A stretch of DNA of 64,000 nt. Source: Balanoglossus misakiensis. Lineage: Eukaryota > Hemichordata. The position numbers and the translations under genes were made by a program. Below, piece after piece: positions 1 to 10,447 of the stretch. The notes beneath the pieces were generated by a model, which was given only the letters and a program-made list of their open reading frames with translations, searched no databases and was not told where the DNA came from. The DNA lies in assembly GCA_040954595.2 (NCBI GenBank), contig CM082581.2, positions 434,001 to 498,000 on the forward strand, written 5' to 3'. Positions within the stretch are counted from its first letter, which is position 1; the number at the start of each line of letters is the position of its first letter.

Positions 1-298
1 GCTCTATATGACACAGACTGGCGTAAGTTATCAACGGTGATTACGTCGGATTTCCTACGGCCTGGTTTAGCTGAAGCTAAAGACGTTGGCTAAGTCCGGC
101 AAACAGAAGAGGGAAAGTCACAGCGGTTCAACACTTGACATTTGTTCGGGTAGGACTGCATTATTGCCTGTCAATTTCTAGAGAAAGCCCAAATTTAACC
201 AGGGCGTTTCAAACACCGACGTTAGTTGGGGGCACGGCCTGCAGTACTGCCGGGTAAGCTGACATCGGCGTACCGCATATAATAAAGGGGGGGGGGGA

Positions 299-1190
299 AC
301 AGAACGGTTCAATACTACATTTATTAGATATCAGCTAATTTTGGACAATCATCTAAAATCTAAATCATTTTTTCATATTTGGATATCTGATGATGTATGA
401 AATTTCCATTATATGTAAAAATGGTGCTGATTATAAAAAATGCATTCTGATTTAATACAAAATTGCGTTTTAATCTTTTTTGCACCAAAAAGGTCATTTT
501 TAGGCAAAACATTCTTTATTTTTTTAATTCGGTGACCTGATCATATATAAACAATTGCTTGTATGTTAAAAGTTTTTATGACTTTTAAAAGCAGTGACAC
601 TGGCGGCATTTAACACGAAAATAACAATTTTAGCCACAATTTGGTCAAAATGGTAAATTTTTGAAAATTACAAAAAATACCTGTTTTCTACATTTTCGGA
701 AATCTGATGGAGTATAGAATGCTCTTCGTATATATATATCGATACAAATTCCACAAAAGACCGTCTTATTTGGCTCACTTCAGACAAAATTGCGTTTTAC
801 CAAATTTTTCTTGAAAATGTAATTTTTAGAAGAAAAATAAAAAAAACCTTTGTTCTTCGAATTTGGTGCCCTGATCATATATGACATGTTGATTGTATGT
901 TAAAACTTTCGACCACTCCAAAAATGCAGAGATATTGACGGAATTCAAGAAAAAATAGCCATTTTGGCCATATTTTGACACAAATGGTAAATTTTTAAAA
1001 AATCATAAAAAATTAACTCTTTTCTTCATTTTCGGAAATATTATGGAGCATGAAGTGTCGTTCTCTTGTAAAAAGTGCTGCAAATTCCAGAAAAGGCGGT
1101 ATAATTTGAATCACCCAAGACAAAATTACCATTTTCGACTTTTTTTTCGAAAAATTGTCTTTTTTACAAAATAAATAAGAATAAATTCTT
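299..1190. repeat. AT-rich half of one satellite repeat: about three diverged ~330-bp subrepeats
   Basis: Three related segments follow one another. Landmarks are ggtgacctgatcatat at 531 and ggtgccctgatcatat at 865 (334 bp apart), and the corresponding ttcggaaat..tgatggagta-like stretches near 372, 693 and 1023. The first copy is incomplete. The three are clearly diverged from each other, whereas equivalent positions in neighbouring 2.05-kb repeats are nearly identical. So the 330-bp triplication is older than the spread of the 2.05-kb unit. The same half recurs in all other repeats of the window. Confidence 0.8.
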
Positions 1191-1254
1191 TTCTTAGTTT
1201 CAAACGGGTAGAGATACTTTCCACACGGGTTTTCTAACATTGAATTCCCGTTCA

Positions 1255-2110
1255 TCAACTCAGATTTCCTACAGCATAAGTCGGCTAAAACCCTGACACT
1301 CTAGAGCAGAAACAGTTGCACACTGGTAACGTTGAACAAGTCGATTTTTCTATGGCCTGGCTCGGCTAAATCTCCGTCACAATATGACAGACACTAGCGT
1401 ACGTTAGCAACGGTGATCAAGTCAGATTTTCTACGGCATGGCTTGGATAAAGCCCCGGCACTCTAGAGCAGAAACACGCGTACAGAGACCACGTTGATCA
1501 AGTCTGATCTCCTACGGCTTGGCTCGACTAAAACCCCGGCACACTATGACAGACACTAGCGTTCGTTAGCAACGTCGATCAAGTCAGATTTCCTACGGCA
1601 TGGCTTGGCTAAAGCCCTGGCACTCTAGAGCAGAAACACGCGTACAGAGACCACGTTGATCTACTCACATTTCCTTCGGCCTGGCACGGCTGATGCCCCG
1701 GCACTATATATAGGACACAGACTGGCGTAAGTTAACAACGGTAATCACGTCGGGTTTCCTACGGCCTGGCTCAGCTGAAGCCCCGGCACTCTAGAGCAGA
1801 AACAGGCGTACATTGACCACGTTGATCAAGTCAGATTTCCTACGGCGTGACTCGGCTGGTGCACCGGCTCTATATGAGACAGACTGGCGTAAGTTTTCAA
1901 CGGTGATTACGTCGGATTTCCTACGGCCTGGTTTAGCTGAAGCCCCGGCACTTTAGAGCGGAAACACGCGTACATTGACCACGATGATCAAGTCAGATCT
2001 CCTACGGCCTGGCTCGACTAAAACCCCGGCACACCATGACAGACACTAGCGTTCGTTAGCAACTGTGATCAAGTCGGATTTCCTTCGGCCTGGCTCTGCA
2101 AAAGACCCGA
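1255..2110. repeat. GC-richer half of one satellite repeat: about eleven ~81-bp subrepeats
   Basis: The core resembling gatcaagtcagatttcctac, followed by a ggcttggctcg-like stretch and cccggcac, returns about every 81-83 bp (near 1259, 1339, 1411, 1494, 1577, 1658, 1739, 1824, 1905, 1985 and 2067). Alternate subrepeats are more alike (for example the actctagagcagaaac type and the tatgacagacactagcg type), so the basic pair is ~163 bp. Gains and losses of whole subrepeats explain most length differences among the 2.05-kb repeats. Confidence 0.85.
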
Positions 2111-2112
2111 CA

Positions 2113-2344
2113 CTCTAGTACAAAGACGTTGGCTAATCGGGCAAACCGAAGAGGGAAAGTCACAGCGGGTCAACACTCGACATTTGTTCGGGTAGGACTG
2201 CATTATTGCCTGTCAATTTATAGAGAAAGCCCGAATTTTACCAGGGCGTTTCAAACACCGACGTTAGTTGGGGGCACGGCCTGCAGTACTGCCGGGTAAG
2301 CTGACATCGGCGTACCGCATATAATGTAGGGGGGGGGGGGAGGG
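2113..2344. repeat. Non-repetitive satellite linker ending in a poly-G run
   Basis: About 230 bp that are not built from the 81-bp or 330-bp subrepeats. The linker begins near caaagacgttggctaa and ends ataatgta plus a G run. The same linker occurs once per 2.05-kb repeat. In this copy the run is 12 G, then A and GGG. Across the window the run varies from 9 to 16 G, while the flanking bases hardly change. I see no gene or known regulatory site in it. Confidence 0.8.
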
Positions 2345-5300
2345 AACAGAACGGTTCAATACTACATTTATTAGATATCAGCTAATTTTGGACAATCATC
2401 TAAAATCTAAATCATTTTTTCATATTTGGATATCTGATGATGTATGAAATTTCCATCATATGTAAAAATGGTGCTGATTATAAAAAATGCACTCTGAATG
2501 AGCTGATTTAATACAAAATTGCGTTTTATTCGTTTTTGCACCAAAAAGGTCATTTTTAGGCAAAACATTCTTTTTTTTTAATTCGGTGACCTCATCATAT
2601 ATAAACAATTGCTTGTCTGTTAAAAGTTGTTATGACTTTTAAAAGCAGTGACACTGGCGGCATTCAACACGAAAATAACAATTTTAGCCACAATTTGGTC
2701 AAAATGGTAAATTTTTGAAAATTACAAAAAATACCTGTTTTCTACATTTTCGGAAATCTGATGGAGTATAGAATGCTCTTCGTATGTATATATCGATACA
2801 AATTCCACAAAAGACAGTCTAATATGGCTCACTGCAGACAAAATTGCGTTTTACCAAATTTACCTTGAAAATGTCATTTTTAGAAGAAAAAAAAATAAAA
2901 AAAACACCTTTGTTCTTCGAATTTGGTGCCCTGATCATATATGACATGTTGATTGTATGTTAAAACTTTCGACCACTCCAAAAATGCAGAGATATTGACG
3001 GAATTCAAGAAAAAATAGCCATTTTGGCCATATTTTGACAAAAATGGTAAATTTTTAAAAAATCATCAAAAAATAAACTCTGTTCTTCATTTTCGGAAAT
3101 ATTATGGAGCATGAAGTGTCGTTCTCTTGTAAAAAGTGCTGAAATTCCAGAAAAGGCAGTATAATTTTAATCACCCAAGACAAAATTACCCTTTTCGACT
3201 TTTTTTTCGAACAATTGTCTTTTTTACAAAATAAATAAGAATAAATTCTTTTCTTAGTTTCAAACGGGTACAGATACGAGTTTTCTAACATTGAATTCCC
3301 GTTCATCAACTCAGATTTCCTACAGCATAAGTCGGCTAAAACCCTGACACTCTAGAGCAGAAACAGTTGCACACTGGTAACGTTGAACAAGTCGATTTTT
3401 CTACGGCCTGGCTCGGCTAAATCTCCGTCACAATATGACAGACACTAGCGTACGTTAGCAACGGTGATCAAGTCAGATTTTCTACGACATGGCTTGGATA
3501 AAGCCCCGGCACTCTAGAGCAGAAACACGCGTACAGAGACCACGTTGATCAAGTCTGATCTCCTACGGCTTGGCTCGACTAAAACCCCGGCACACTATGA
3601 CAGACACTAGCGTTCGTTAGCAACGTTGATCAAGTCAGATTTCCTACGGCATGGCTTGGCTAAAGCCCTGGCACTCTAGAGCAGAAACACGCGTACAGAG
3701 ACCACGTTGATCTACTCACATTTCCTTCGGCCTGGCACGGCTGATGCCCCGGCACTATATATAGGACACAGACTGGCGTAAGTTAACAACGGTAATCACG
3801 TCGGGTTTCCTACGGCCTGGCTCAGCTGAAGCCCCGGCACTCTAGAGCAGAAACATGCGTACATTGACCACGTTGATCAAGTCAGATTTCCTATGGCGTG
3901 ACTCGGCTGGTGCTCCGGCTCTATATGACACAGACTGGCGTAAGTTATCAACGGTGATTACGTCGGATTTCCTACGGCCTGGTTTAGCTGAAGCCCCGGC
4001 ACTTTAGAGCGGAAACACGCGTACATTGACCACGATGATCAAGTCAGATCTCCTACGGCCTGGCTCGACTAAAACCCCGGCACACCATGACAGACACTAG
4101 CGTTCGTTAGCAACGGTGATCAAGTCGGATTTCCTTCGGCCTGGCTCTGCAAAAGACCCGACACTCTAGTACAAAGACGTTGGCTAAGTCGGGCAAACCG
4201 AAGAGGGAAAGTCACAGCGGGTCAACACTCGACATTTGTTCGGGTAGGACTGCATTATTGCCTGTCAATTTATAGAGAGCGCCCGAATTTAACCACGGCG
4301 TTTCAAACACCGACGTTAGTTGGGGGCACGGCCTGCAGTACTGCCGGGTAAGCTGACATCGGCGTACCGCATATAATGTAGGGGGGGGGGGGGGGAACAG
4401 AACGGTTCAATACTACATTTATTAGATATCAGCTAATTTTGGACAATCATCTAAAATCTAAATCATTTTTTCATATTTGGATATCTGATTATGTATGAAA
4501 TTCCATTATATGTAAAAATGGTGCTGATTATAAAAAATGCACTCTGAATGAGCTGATTTAATACAAAATTACGTTTTATTCGTTTTTGCACCTAAAAGGT
4601 CATTTTTAGGCAAAACATTCTTTATTTTTTTAATTCGGTGACCTCATCATATATAAACAATTGCTTGTATGTTAAAAGTTGTTATGACTTTTAAAAGCAG
4701 TGACACTGGCGGCATTCAACACGAAAATAACAATTTTAGCCACAATTTGGTCAAAATGGTAAATTTTTGAAAATTACAAAAAATACCTGTTTTCTACATT
4801 TTCGGAAATCTGATGGAGTATAGAATGCTCTTCGTATGTATATATCGATACAAATTCCACAAAATACCGTCTAATTTGGCTCACTGCAGACAAAATTGCG
4901 TTTTACCAAATTTTCCTTGAAAATGTCATCTTTAGAAAAAAAAATAAAAAAACCTTTCTTTTTCGAATTTGGTGCCCCGATCATATATGACATGTTGATT
5001 GTATGTTAAAACTTTCGACCACTCCAAAAATGCAGAGATATTGACGGAATTCAAGAAAAAATAGCCATTTTGGCCATATTTTGACAAAAATGGTAAATTT
5101 TTTAAAAATCATGAAAAATTAACTCTTTTCTTCATTTTCGGAAATATTATGGATCATGAAGTGTCGTTCTCTTGTAAAAAGTGCTGCAAATTCCAGAAAA
5201 GGCGGTATAATTTGAATCACCCAAGACAAAATTACCATTTTCGACTTTTTTTCGAAATATTGTCTTTTTTACAAAATAAATAAGAATAAATTCTTTTCTT

Positions 5301-5421
5301 AGTTTCAAACGGGTAGAGATACTTTCCACACGGGTTTTCTAACATTGAATTCCCGTTCATCAACTCAGATTTCCTACAGCATAAGTCGGCTAAAACCCTG
5401 ACACTATAGTTGCACACTGGT

Positions 5422-5807
5422 TGTAAGGACGCCCAGTTCTTAGAGAAACTGAAATATTTAGTCTAGCGCCCTCGCGCTGTGAGTACATTAGCGCATGCGC
5501 TTTTGTTTAGAAAATATCTGGAAAATTCCATGGCGCACATGTGAGGACTTTTGCACAGTTAGCCTGGGGATTTTGGCAGTTTTCTACGGAAACTTCAACC
5601 ACCGCGACTCATCATCCAGTGCCAGTGTTGTATGTTCAGTCATTAAATGTTCGTGTAAAGTTCCAAGCAGCGTTTTCTGTGACATCTGACAAGGAATGTT
5701 CGTCGGCGATGGTGAGCTCCAGTTAGTTAACGGCAAATACTATAGAACCCTGTGGCCTTTGATGTGAATTAGGGCGCCATTTGAGACGGCACATCGAGGT
5801 TACTACA
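5422..5807 (+). repeat. BEL-1 5' LTR
   Basis: 386 bp, from tgtaaggacgcccag to cgaggttactaca, matching 18982-19368. An ATTAAA near 5642 could act as a poly(A) signal. No strong TATA box is evident; a weak AATACTATAG lies near the 3' part. The left neighbour is the target duplication CTGGT. Confidence 0.93.
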
Positions 5808-6085
5808 GTAGAAAACTGTGATCGACCGGGCAGAAACTGTCACCTTCGGAAGATTGGTAGAAAGAATCTGGTAGGACAGCGATTTATTATCAGTATTTTC
5901 CTGTCTAGCAGTACATTGGACTCGGCTCAGCTGAGGAAAACTGGCGTTCGTGGTCAAGACGCCACTGCGCATGTCAGAAGCTTCAAGGTCATTGTGTCAT
6001 ACTAGTACTCGACCGCGCATATCGTACGTACAGGGCGCATTGGGTATCATTCAGCACAGTGAATTTATACAGAATAAGAAGCAAA
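5808..6085 (+). other. BEL-1 leader between LTR and gag
   Basis: 278 bp of non-coding sequence. I could not identify a convincing tRNA primer-binding site directly after the LTR (the text begins gtagaaaactgtgatcg). This contrasts with BEL-2 and BEL-3, whose leaders begin with a clear TGGTGCC-type site. The primer site may be divergent or lost. Confidence 0.6.
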
Positions 6086-6628
6086 ATGGCCACCAATGAT
6101 GATACAAAGGTCATGGTGGAAACAGAGAAAAATGATTTGTTTACTGGTAATCCAGAAAACACCAAGCGTGTCTCCATAAAAACAGACAAGCACAAAGAAG
6201 CTGAAAGAGAAAGATTGAAAACTACCAGATCACACATCTATTGTAGAGTAACAACATTGATGAATCAGATAACATCTCTGATGGAAGATAAAGTCAATGG
6301 TATTTTGGTGAAAACTAAAATGAAAGAATGTGAAGTTGCCTTTGAAAACTTCAAAGAGGCTGATGTCAAATACCATGAGTCATTGGATGAAAAAGAAAAA
6401 CAACATATGTATACCAGTTGGTCATTACCACGTATGACTGGGTTTGATGAATTTCAGCATGTAGTTGACACCTGGCTATTTCGCCATGGGCTGCATGATT
6501 CCATGTTGGCAGACACTGTGGGGCCAGAAGATAGCGTGTCCCATATTGGTAGTAAGACACCTAGATTTAAATCAGCAAGATCAAGCAGAGTGTCATCACA
6601 CGTGTCCTCACGTGGTAGTACAGTCTGA
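6086..6628 (+). pseudogene. BEL-1 Gag, N-terminal fragment
   Basis: Open frame of 180 codons. The ATG at 6086 is preferred because it has good context (gcaaaATGGCC) and starts the charged, helical segment typical of BEL/Pao Gag N-termini. The product is Lys/Glu-rich and predicted helical, then Ser-rich at its C-end (SSRVSSHVSSRG). In related Gags such a Ser-rich stretch runs straight into an Ala/Lys-rich coiled coil. That continuation is found only at 9605, so this frame ends at a TGA where foreign DNA begins. The role would be virion-like particle assembly in the cytoplasm, but this fragment alone lacks the capsid core. Confidence 0.7.
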
Positions 6629-7564
6629 TCTCAGCCTATTGAAATTCGCCAAAATCATACAACAGAGAGCCTCGTTTTCACTTCTATCCAATATGGCGGC
6701 CTACCGAAAACTTGAAACCTGCATGCTGGCATGAAAAGAGGTGTACACGCTTTAATTTTGGATGACAAGGTTCGTTTTCCACCAATTATTGTCTGAAAGG
6801 ATGTTGTCTTACGTTTTATGACGCTCGTTTCAGCTGTAATAAATTATTTTGAAACCCTGCATACTGGCGATGTGGCAGTGACTCGATCGTACGATGTTAT
6901 GAATGTGAATGCTAATTTTTGAGAAGCGATACAAAAATTAGAGGGTCTTGAGCAGAAGCGTAAATACGGTTTTTCACATGGTCTATGTATTAGCTATAAC
7001 TGTGCCAAGTTTGGTTTGCCTACGGTGAAGCACTTTGACGCGGGGCAGTGTTGAATGTGACCTCTCAAGCAACATACTATATGTATAGGACCTCCGTAAG
7101 GGTGTTTCGATTGCGTAACACGGAAACTCGGCAGATCAAATCACAGTCCCCGGCAGTCTGCCGGGACTTTACACTGAACATAACATTGCAGATGAGTTAT
7201 GAGACAATCAATGCTCGATAACAGCCTAGGTTTTGACAATGGATATTCATGTGTTTTAGAGATTAACCCGGATAAGTGGCGGTCTGCATAGACAGTATGT
7301 ACATAGTATGCATAGTGGTGACTGTGAGGTGTATCTGACAATGAAATCATGGTGTACTACAACAGACTACACTGGTCCAACTCTCCTTTTTCTGACATTG
7401 ATTGGTAATTTGGCAATTTTTAAAAACATTTTTTTTTCTTTTTGATTATTTCTAATTTAAGAATTTTATGTATATTTTTTCAATCAATAAAATTATTGCC
7501 AGCCTTATAATTCTACATTTAGTTTTCTAACTCCATATCTGAATAATCACTGTAATTATTTGTA

Positions 7565-7795
7565 TCATTTTTCATATGCATTTGTTGTACTCTCTTGTAA
7601 ATCTTCCTCAGGTAATTGGTATTCCTGTTCTACCTCTTCTATCTCTAGTATGTCAAACGTTTCAAAAGTATCCACCATTTCTTCATTCATAATCATTTCT
7701 AGAATTGAATCATCTTCACTTACTCTGTCAATATAACTTCTACTGGTGTTTTTACCACTTCTAGTGTTTTCACAGTTTGTTATGTATAGTGGTCT
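7565..7795 (-). other. Minus-strand acidic open frame without start, exon-like
   Basis: On the minus strand 76 codons are open from just below a stop at 7796-7798 to a TGA at 7565-7567. The last ~50 residues are rich in Glu/Asp (segments such as SEDDSILEM and LEIEEVEQEYQLPEEDL), which looks protein-like. There is no usable ATG at the beginning, so it would be a last exon or a truncated gene end. A tag trinucleotide near 7760 could be an acceptor, but its pyrimidine tract is poor. I recognise no family. It is repeated at 12117-12347 by the tandem duplication. Confidence 0.35.
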
Positions 7796-8626
7796 TTATG
7801 GAGTTTAGAATGTTATTCCTTCCATCTGTGGCATTTGCCATAGACCTCAGCAGTCTATTTAAAACCAGCAAACTATCTCTACTCTTGGAGGAAAACACAA
7901 ACGACCCCTTTCTCACCATTATGAAAAGCTTCACAAAGACAAAGTATGTTGCAGTTAAAAGACTGAAAATGACTATAGAAAAATATGACTTGCATAGACA
8001 GACTGATAAATGCCCAATCAGTTACTATGCCCAGACTGGACAAAAGCCTTTCACTGTCACTCTGCACAGACAGCCCAGACAAATGCCAGTTCACACACAC
8101 ACACACCCTGCAAAGACTAGACTAAATATCAGTTCACAAAAACTCTGCACAGTGCAGACTAGACAATTGTCAGTCAAGCTAAAACCACACAGACTACTCC
8201 TACACAGACTGGAAAATGCCTGTTCAGTAATACTCAAACAATAACAGTTAATGAAATTTACCTTTTTAATTTTTATTGTCAAATAAATACAATATAATAT
8301 ATAAAAGGTAACAACTGAGGAAAGCAAGATTAATAAAGGAAACTCCTGAATGCAAAAAAGTGTGGGAACTGGCCACCAACCACACTACACGCAGACTCAC
8401 TAAAAGTAAAACACCGATCGATCAGCACAGACGCACTTCTTTCTTCGTTGTCTCCTGAAAGACAAAGAAACAAACTGTAAGGCGTACGATAATTATTGGT
8501 GAAGTTCTCAACAAGAGATTTGAGAAACACTTGCTCCGGCTTCCACACACACACGACACTGCTGCAACAGTGCACGCCAAGCAAGGAATGATGCTGCCCG
8601 GGAAACTTTCCCTCCGGCGCGCTTAC

Positions 8627-8980
8627 TTAAAGGGACAAAGTCTCTCTCTCGCTGCCCTTTTTCCACTAATTATGTTTGATACAAGACACTGTTTATGTTA
8701 ATGTACATGTGGATATATAGTAAATCTACATTCGACCACACACAACTTCCATCCCACTTGTAAGATATGAGAGTAAAAACTCGCCCAAAATGAATAAATG
8801 GTAAAGAACGATTATTCATTTTGGCGATTTTTTTCACTCTCCTGTCTATAAGAGGGATGGAAGTTGTGTGTGGTTGAACGTTGATTCACTATATATCCAC
8901 ATGTAGAATAACAAACGGTGTCTTGTATCAAATATAATTAATGGAAAAAAGGCAGCTAGAGAGAGACTTTGTCCCTTTAA
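8627..8980. mobile_element. Foldback MITE with TTAA flanks (copy A)
   Basis: A 354-bp near-perfect palindrome. The left arm starts TTAAAGGGACAAAGTCTCTC and the right arm ends with its complement, agactttgtccctttaa. The arms are ~170 bp each, meeting near 8800 around tgaataaatggtaaagaacg. TTAA at both ends (8627-8630 and 8977-8980) could be the target duplication, as in piggyBac-like elements. The inner ends begin AGGGAC rather than the CCC/CCT usual for that group, so the superfamily is open. It has no coding capacity and would need a transposase in trans. Confidence 0.8.
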
Positions 8981-9120
8981 GGTCTACGATGACGTCTGGA
9001 CACCTACTGTCCCATCATTGCGCCAAAAATCATGTCCAATCAGAGCTCTCAGCAAGAAAATTACGAAATTGGACCGGGACATAATGATCTAAAATAGCTT
9101 GCCACAGTCGCGCATTCGCT

Positions 9121-9154
9121 ACTTCCGGGTATGGATTCCTTCCGCCGCCATGTT
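9121..9154 (+). promoter_or_regulatory. ETS plus YY1-like motif pair (housekeeping-promoter style)
   Basis: ACTTCCGGG at 9121-9129 fits an ETS/GABP site, and GCCGCCATGTT at 9144-9154 fits the YY1 consensus in its usual TATA-less promoter orientation. Both lie in the foreign segment inside gag, in GC-richer sequence. The pair recurs at 13673-13706. That it drives transcription is inference only. Confidence 0.35.
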
Positions 9155-9604
9155 AGAACACGGTACATACACACATTCAGTAAACAGGCGTTCGCAATTT
9201 TTCCGGACCTTGAGCAGACTAAAAATACGCAAATTTCGATAAAACAATAATCAACTCAACGATTTATGTCAATTTTCGATTTTTAAAAACCGGCACTTAG
9301 ACGCGGGGCAGTGTTGAAAATCACAGAAAAATCGTGAAAGTCCGTACGGGCACACCACTCGAAACGCGTATAACCTAATTCTTTGGACTAACAATGGCGT
9401 GAAATATGATAGAAACAGCAACTTACCGGGTATACGTCAGTTTCGGGATGAGAATAATTCTTCTAACGCAGTATTAAGCTGGAAAAGTGAGATTATCGGT
9501 ACCTCGGGAAAAAATCCTAACGGACACATACTTAAGCACGGGGGCGCTGTTCATTTGAAATGATTTTATGCAAATGCATGTAAATTAGGTACCCTGAAAT
9601 CAGA

Positions 9605-10447
9605 CTGAGTAGTATTAATAGCAAGGCATCTATAATCGCAGCCGCAGTGAAACGGGCAGAACTGATGACTCGTATGGCAGGTTTGGAGGAAAAACAGAAA
9701 TTAGACGAATTGGAATTCAAAATAAACGAAGAACAATCCAAAATAAACAAACAAAAACAATTGTTGGAAATCAAAACAGAAATTGCTGAACAGAATGCAA
9801 TAATCGAAGTGTATCGTCATTTTGAAAATGGTGAAGATGAAAGTAGTTTACAAGAATACAACCTACAAGATCTCTTTAAGACACCCGCTGCATTTCGGGG
9901 CAACATCAAGATGAAGAGTTCAAGTGCTAGCAACTTGGGTAGTTTCCACACATGTGATAGTCCCAACGTTACTAAGTCTGATAGTCCTGTCGACAGCATT
10001 GTATGCAGTCCAGAAAAAAGAAAACCCGATGTAAACAAGCAGACGAAATTCAGTCCTGACCTTGGTTCGTGTACAGGTAGCAATAGCAGCCACAGTTCCT
10101 GTAGTGATCATAACCTAGCCACAGTTACTAAACTGTTGTTTGAGCATAACAAGCGTGCCGCTTTACCACCGCAATCGATACCCGTGTTCGATGGGGACCC
10201 ATTGCAGTATAAATCATTTATACGTGCCTTTCGGCATGGCATAGAATCTAACACTGAAGATCCTGATGATCGTTTGTATTACTTGGAGCAGTATACACGT
10301 GGTGAACCGAGAGAAATAGTGAGCAGTTGCATTCACATGGAAGCGAATGAAGGATACGAAAGAGCCAGAAAATTGCTTGAAACTGAGTTCGGCAATCCAT
10401 ACGTGACGGCCAGAGCCTACACCAAGCAAGCAGAAATCCGAGGATAA
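9605..10447 (+). pseudogene. BEL-1 Gag, coiled coil and capsid-like part (copy A)
   Basis: Open from a stop at 9581; homology-like text begins near 9605 (SSINSKAS), and no ATG start is expected because this is the continuation of the frame at 6086. Residues 10-75 form a Lys/Glu/Gln-rich coiled coil. A low-complexity Ser region follows, then the DUF1759-type capsid motif PVFDGDPLQYKSFIRAF near 10178-10230. The frame ends at a TAA at 10445-10447 in ATCCGAGGATAAG. The rest of Gag continues in the +1 frame from 10440. The same break occurs in copy B, so it predates the duplication. Confidence 0.75.

Larger units (their letters stand above)
1..5421. repeat. ~2.05-kb satellite array, block I (left of BEL-1)
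   Basis: Tandem satellite holding two full repeats and parts of two more. The marker following the poly-G run (aacagaacgg) lies at 298, 2345 and 4396, giving periods of 2047 and 2051. Each repeat has an AT-rich half, a GC-richer half of ~81-bp subrepeats and a linker ending in poly-G. The first, partial repeat is shortened at about 78: the text jumps from a subrepeat straight into the linker and loses about two subrepeats. The block ends at 5421 in the BEL-1 target duplication CTGGT. A small deletion just before it (about 5406) removes part of the usual CTCTAGAGCAGAAAC segment. No gene is visible; the short minus-strand frames recur in every repeat. Confidence 0.95.
6629..9604. other. ~3-kb non-retroviral DNA interrupting BEL-1 gag
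   Basis: Sequence between the two halves of gag without BEL coding similarity. Contents: a CCAAT plus AATATGGCGGC site (6688-6700); a pair of diverged direct repeats (about 6946-7120 and 9205-9375) that share gacgcggggcagtgttgaa; a minus-strand acidic open frame (7565-7795); an imperfect ~32-bp repeat region with a CA run (about 7990-8230); a foldback MITE (8627-8980); and an ETS/YY1-like motif pair (9121-9154). Candidate minus-strand splice signals lie at 9421-9427 (GTAAGT donor) and 8455-8477 (pyrimidine tract plus CAG). The exact borders and a target duplication are unresolved. It could be a nested insertion or transduced host DNA. No plus-strand intron joins the two gag halves in frame with the sites I tried. 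Confidence 0.65.

Noticed and set aside
1013-1258. Recurrent minus-strand frames of 60-88 codons in the AT-rich satellite half (also near 3055, 5147, 21145, 31285, 37307, 39390, 41454)
   Set aside because: They follow from near-identical satellite units, shift and break between units through small indels, and show no start context or domain. Recurrence alone is not coding evidence.
1560-1600. CENP-B-box-like text ttcgttagcaacggtg in satellite subrepeats
   Set aside because: Spacing and the required A and CGGG positions of the box do not match; no claim of centromere identity is made.
7777-8244. 155-codon plus-strand frame (and its copy at 12329-12796)
   Set aside because: Lies over imperfect CAGAC-type repeats and a CA run, has no recognisable domain, and overlaps the minus-strand acidic frame only at its edge; treated as non-coding.
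8330-8584. 84-codon minus-strand frame near the MITE
   Set aside because: Crosses the candidate splice acceptor at 8455 and has no recognisable domain; reported only as part of the insert's possible gene signals.
6613-9603. The gag interruption as a plus-strand spliced intron
   Set aside because: GT-AG pairs tried (for example gtagta at 6613 with atcag at 9599-9603) create a stop or the wrong frame.
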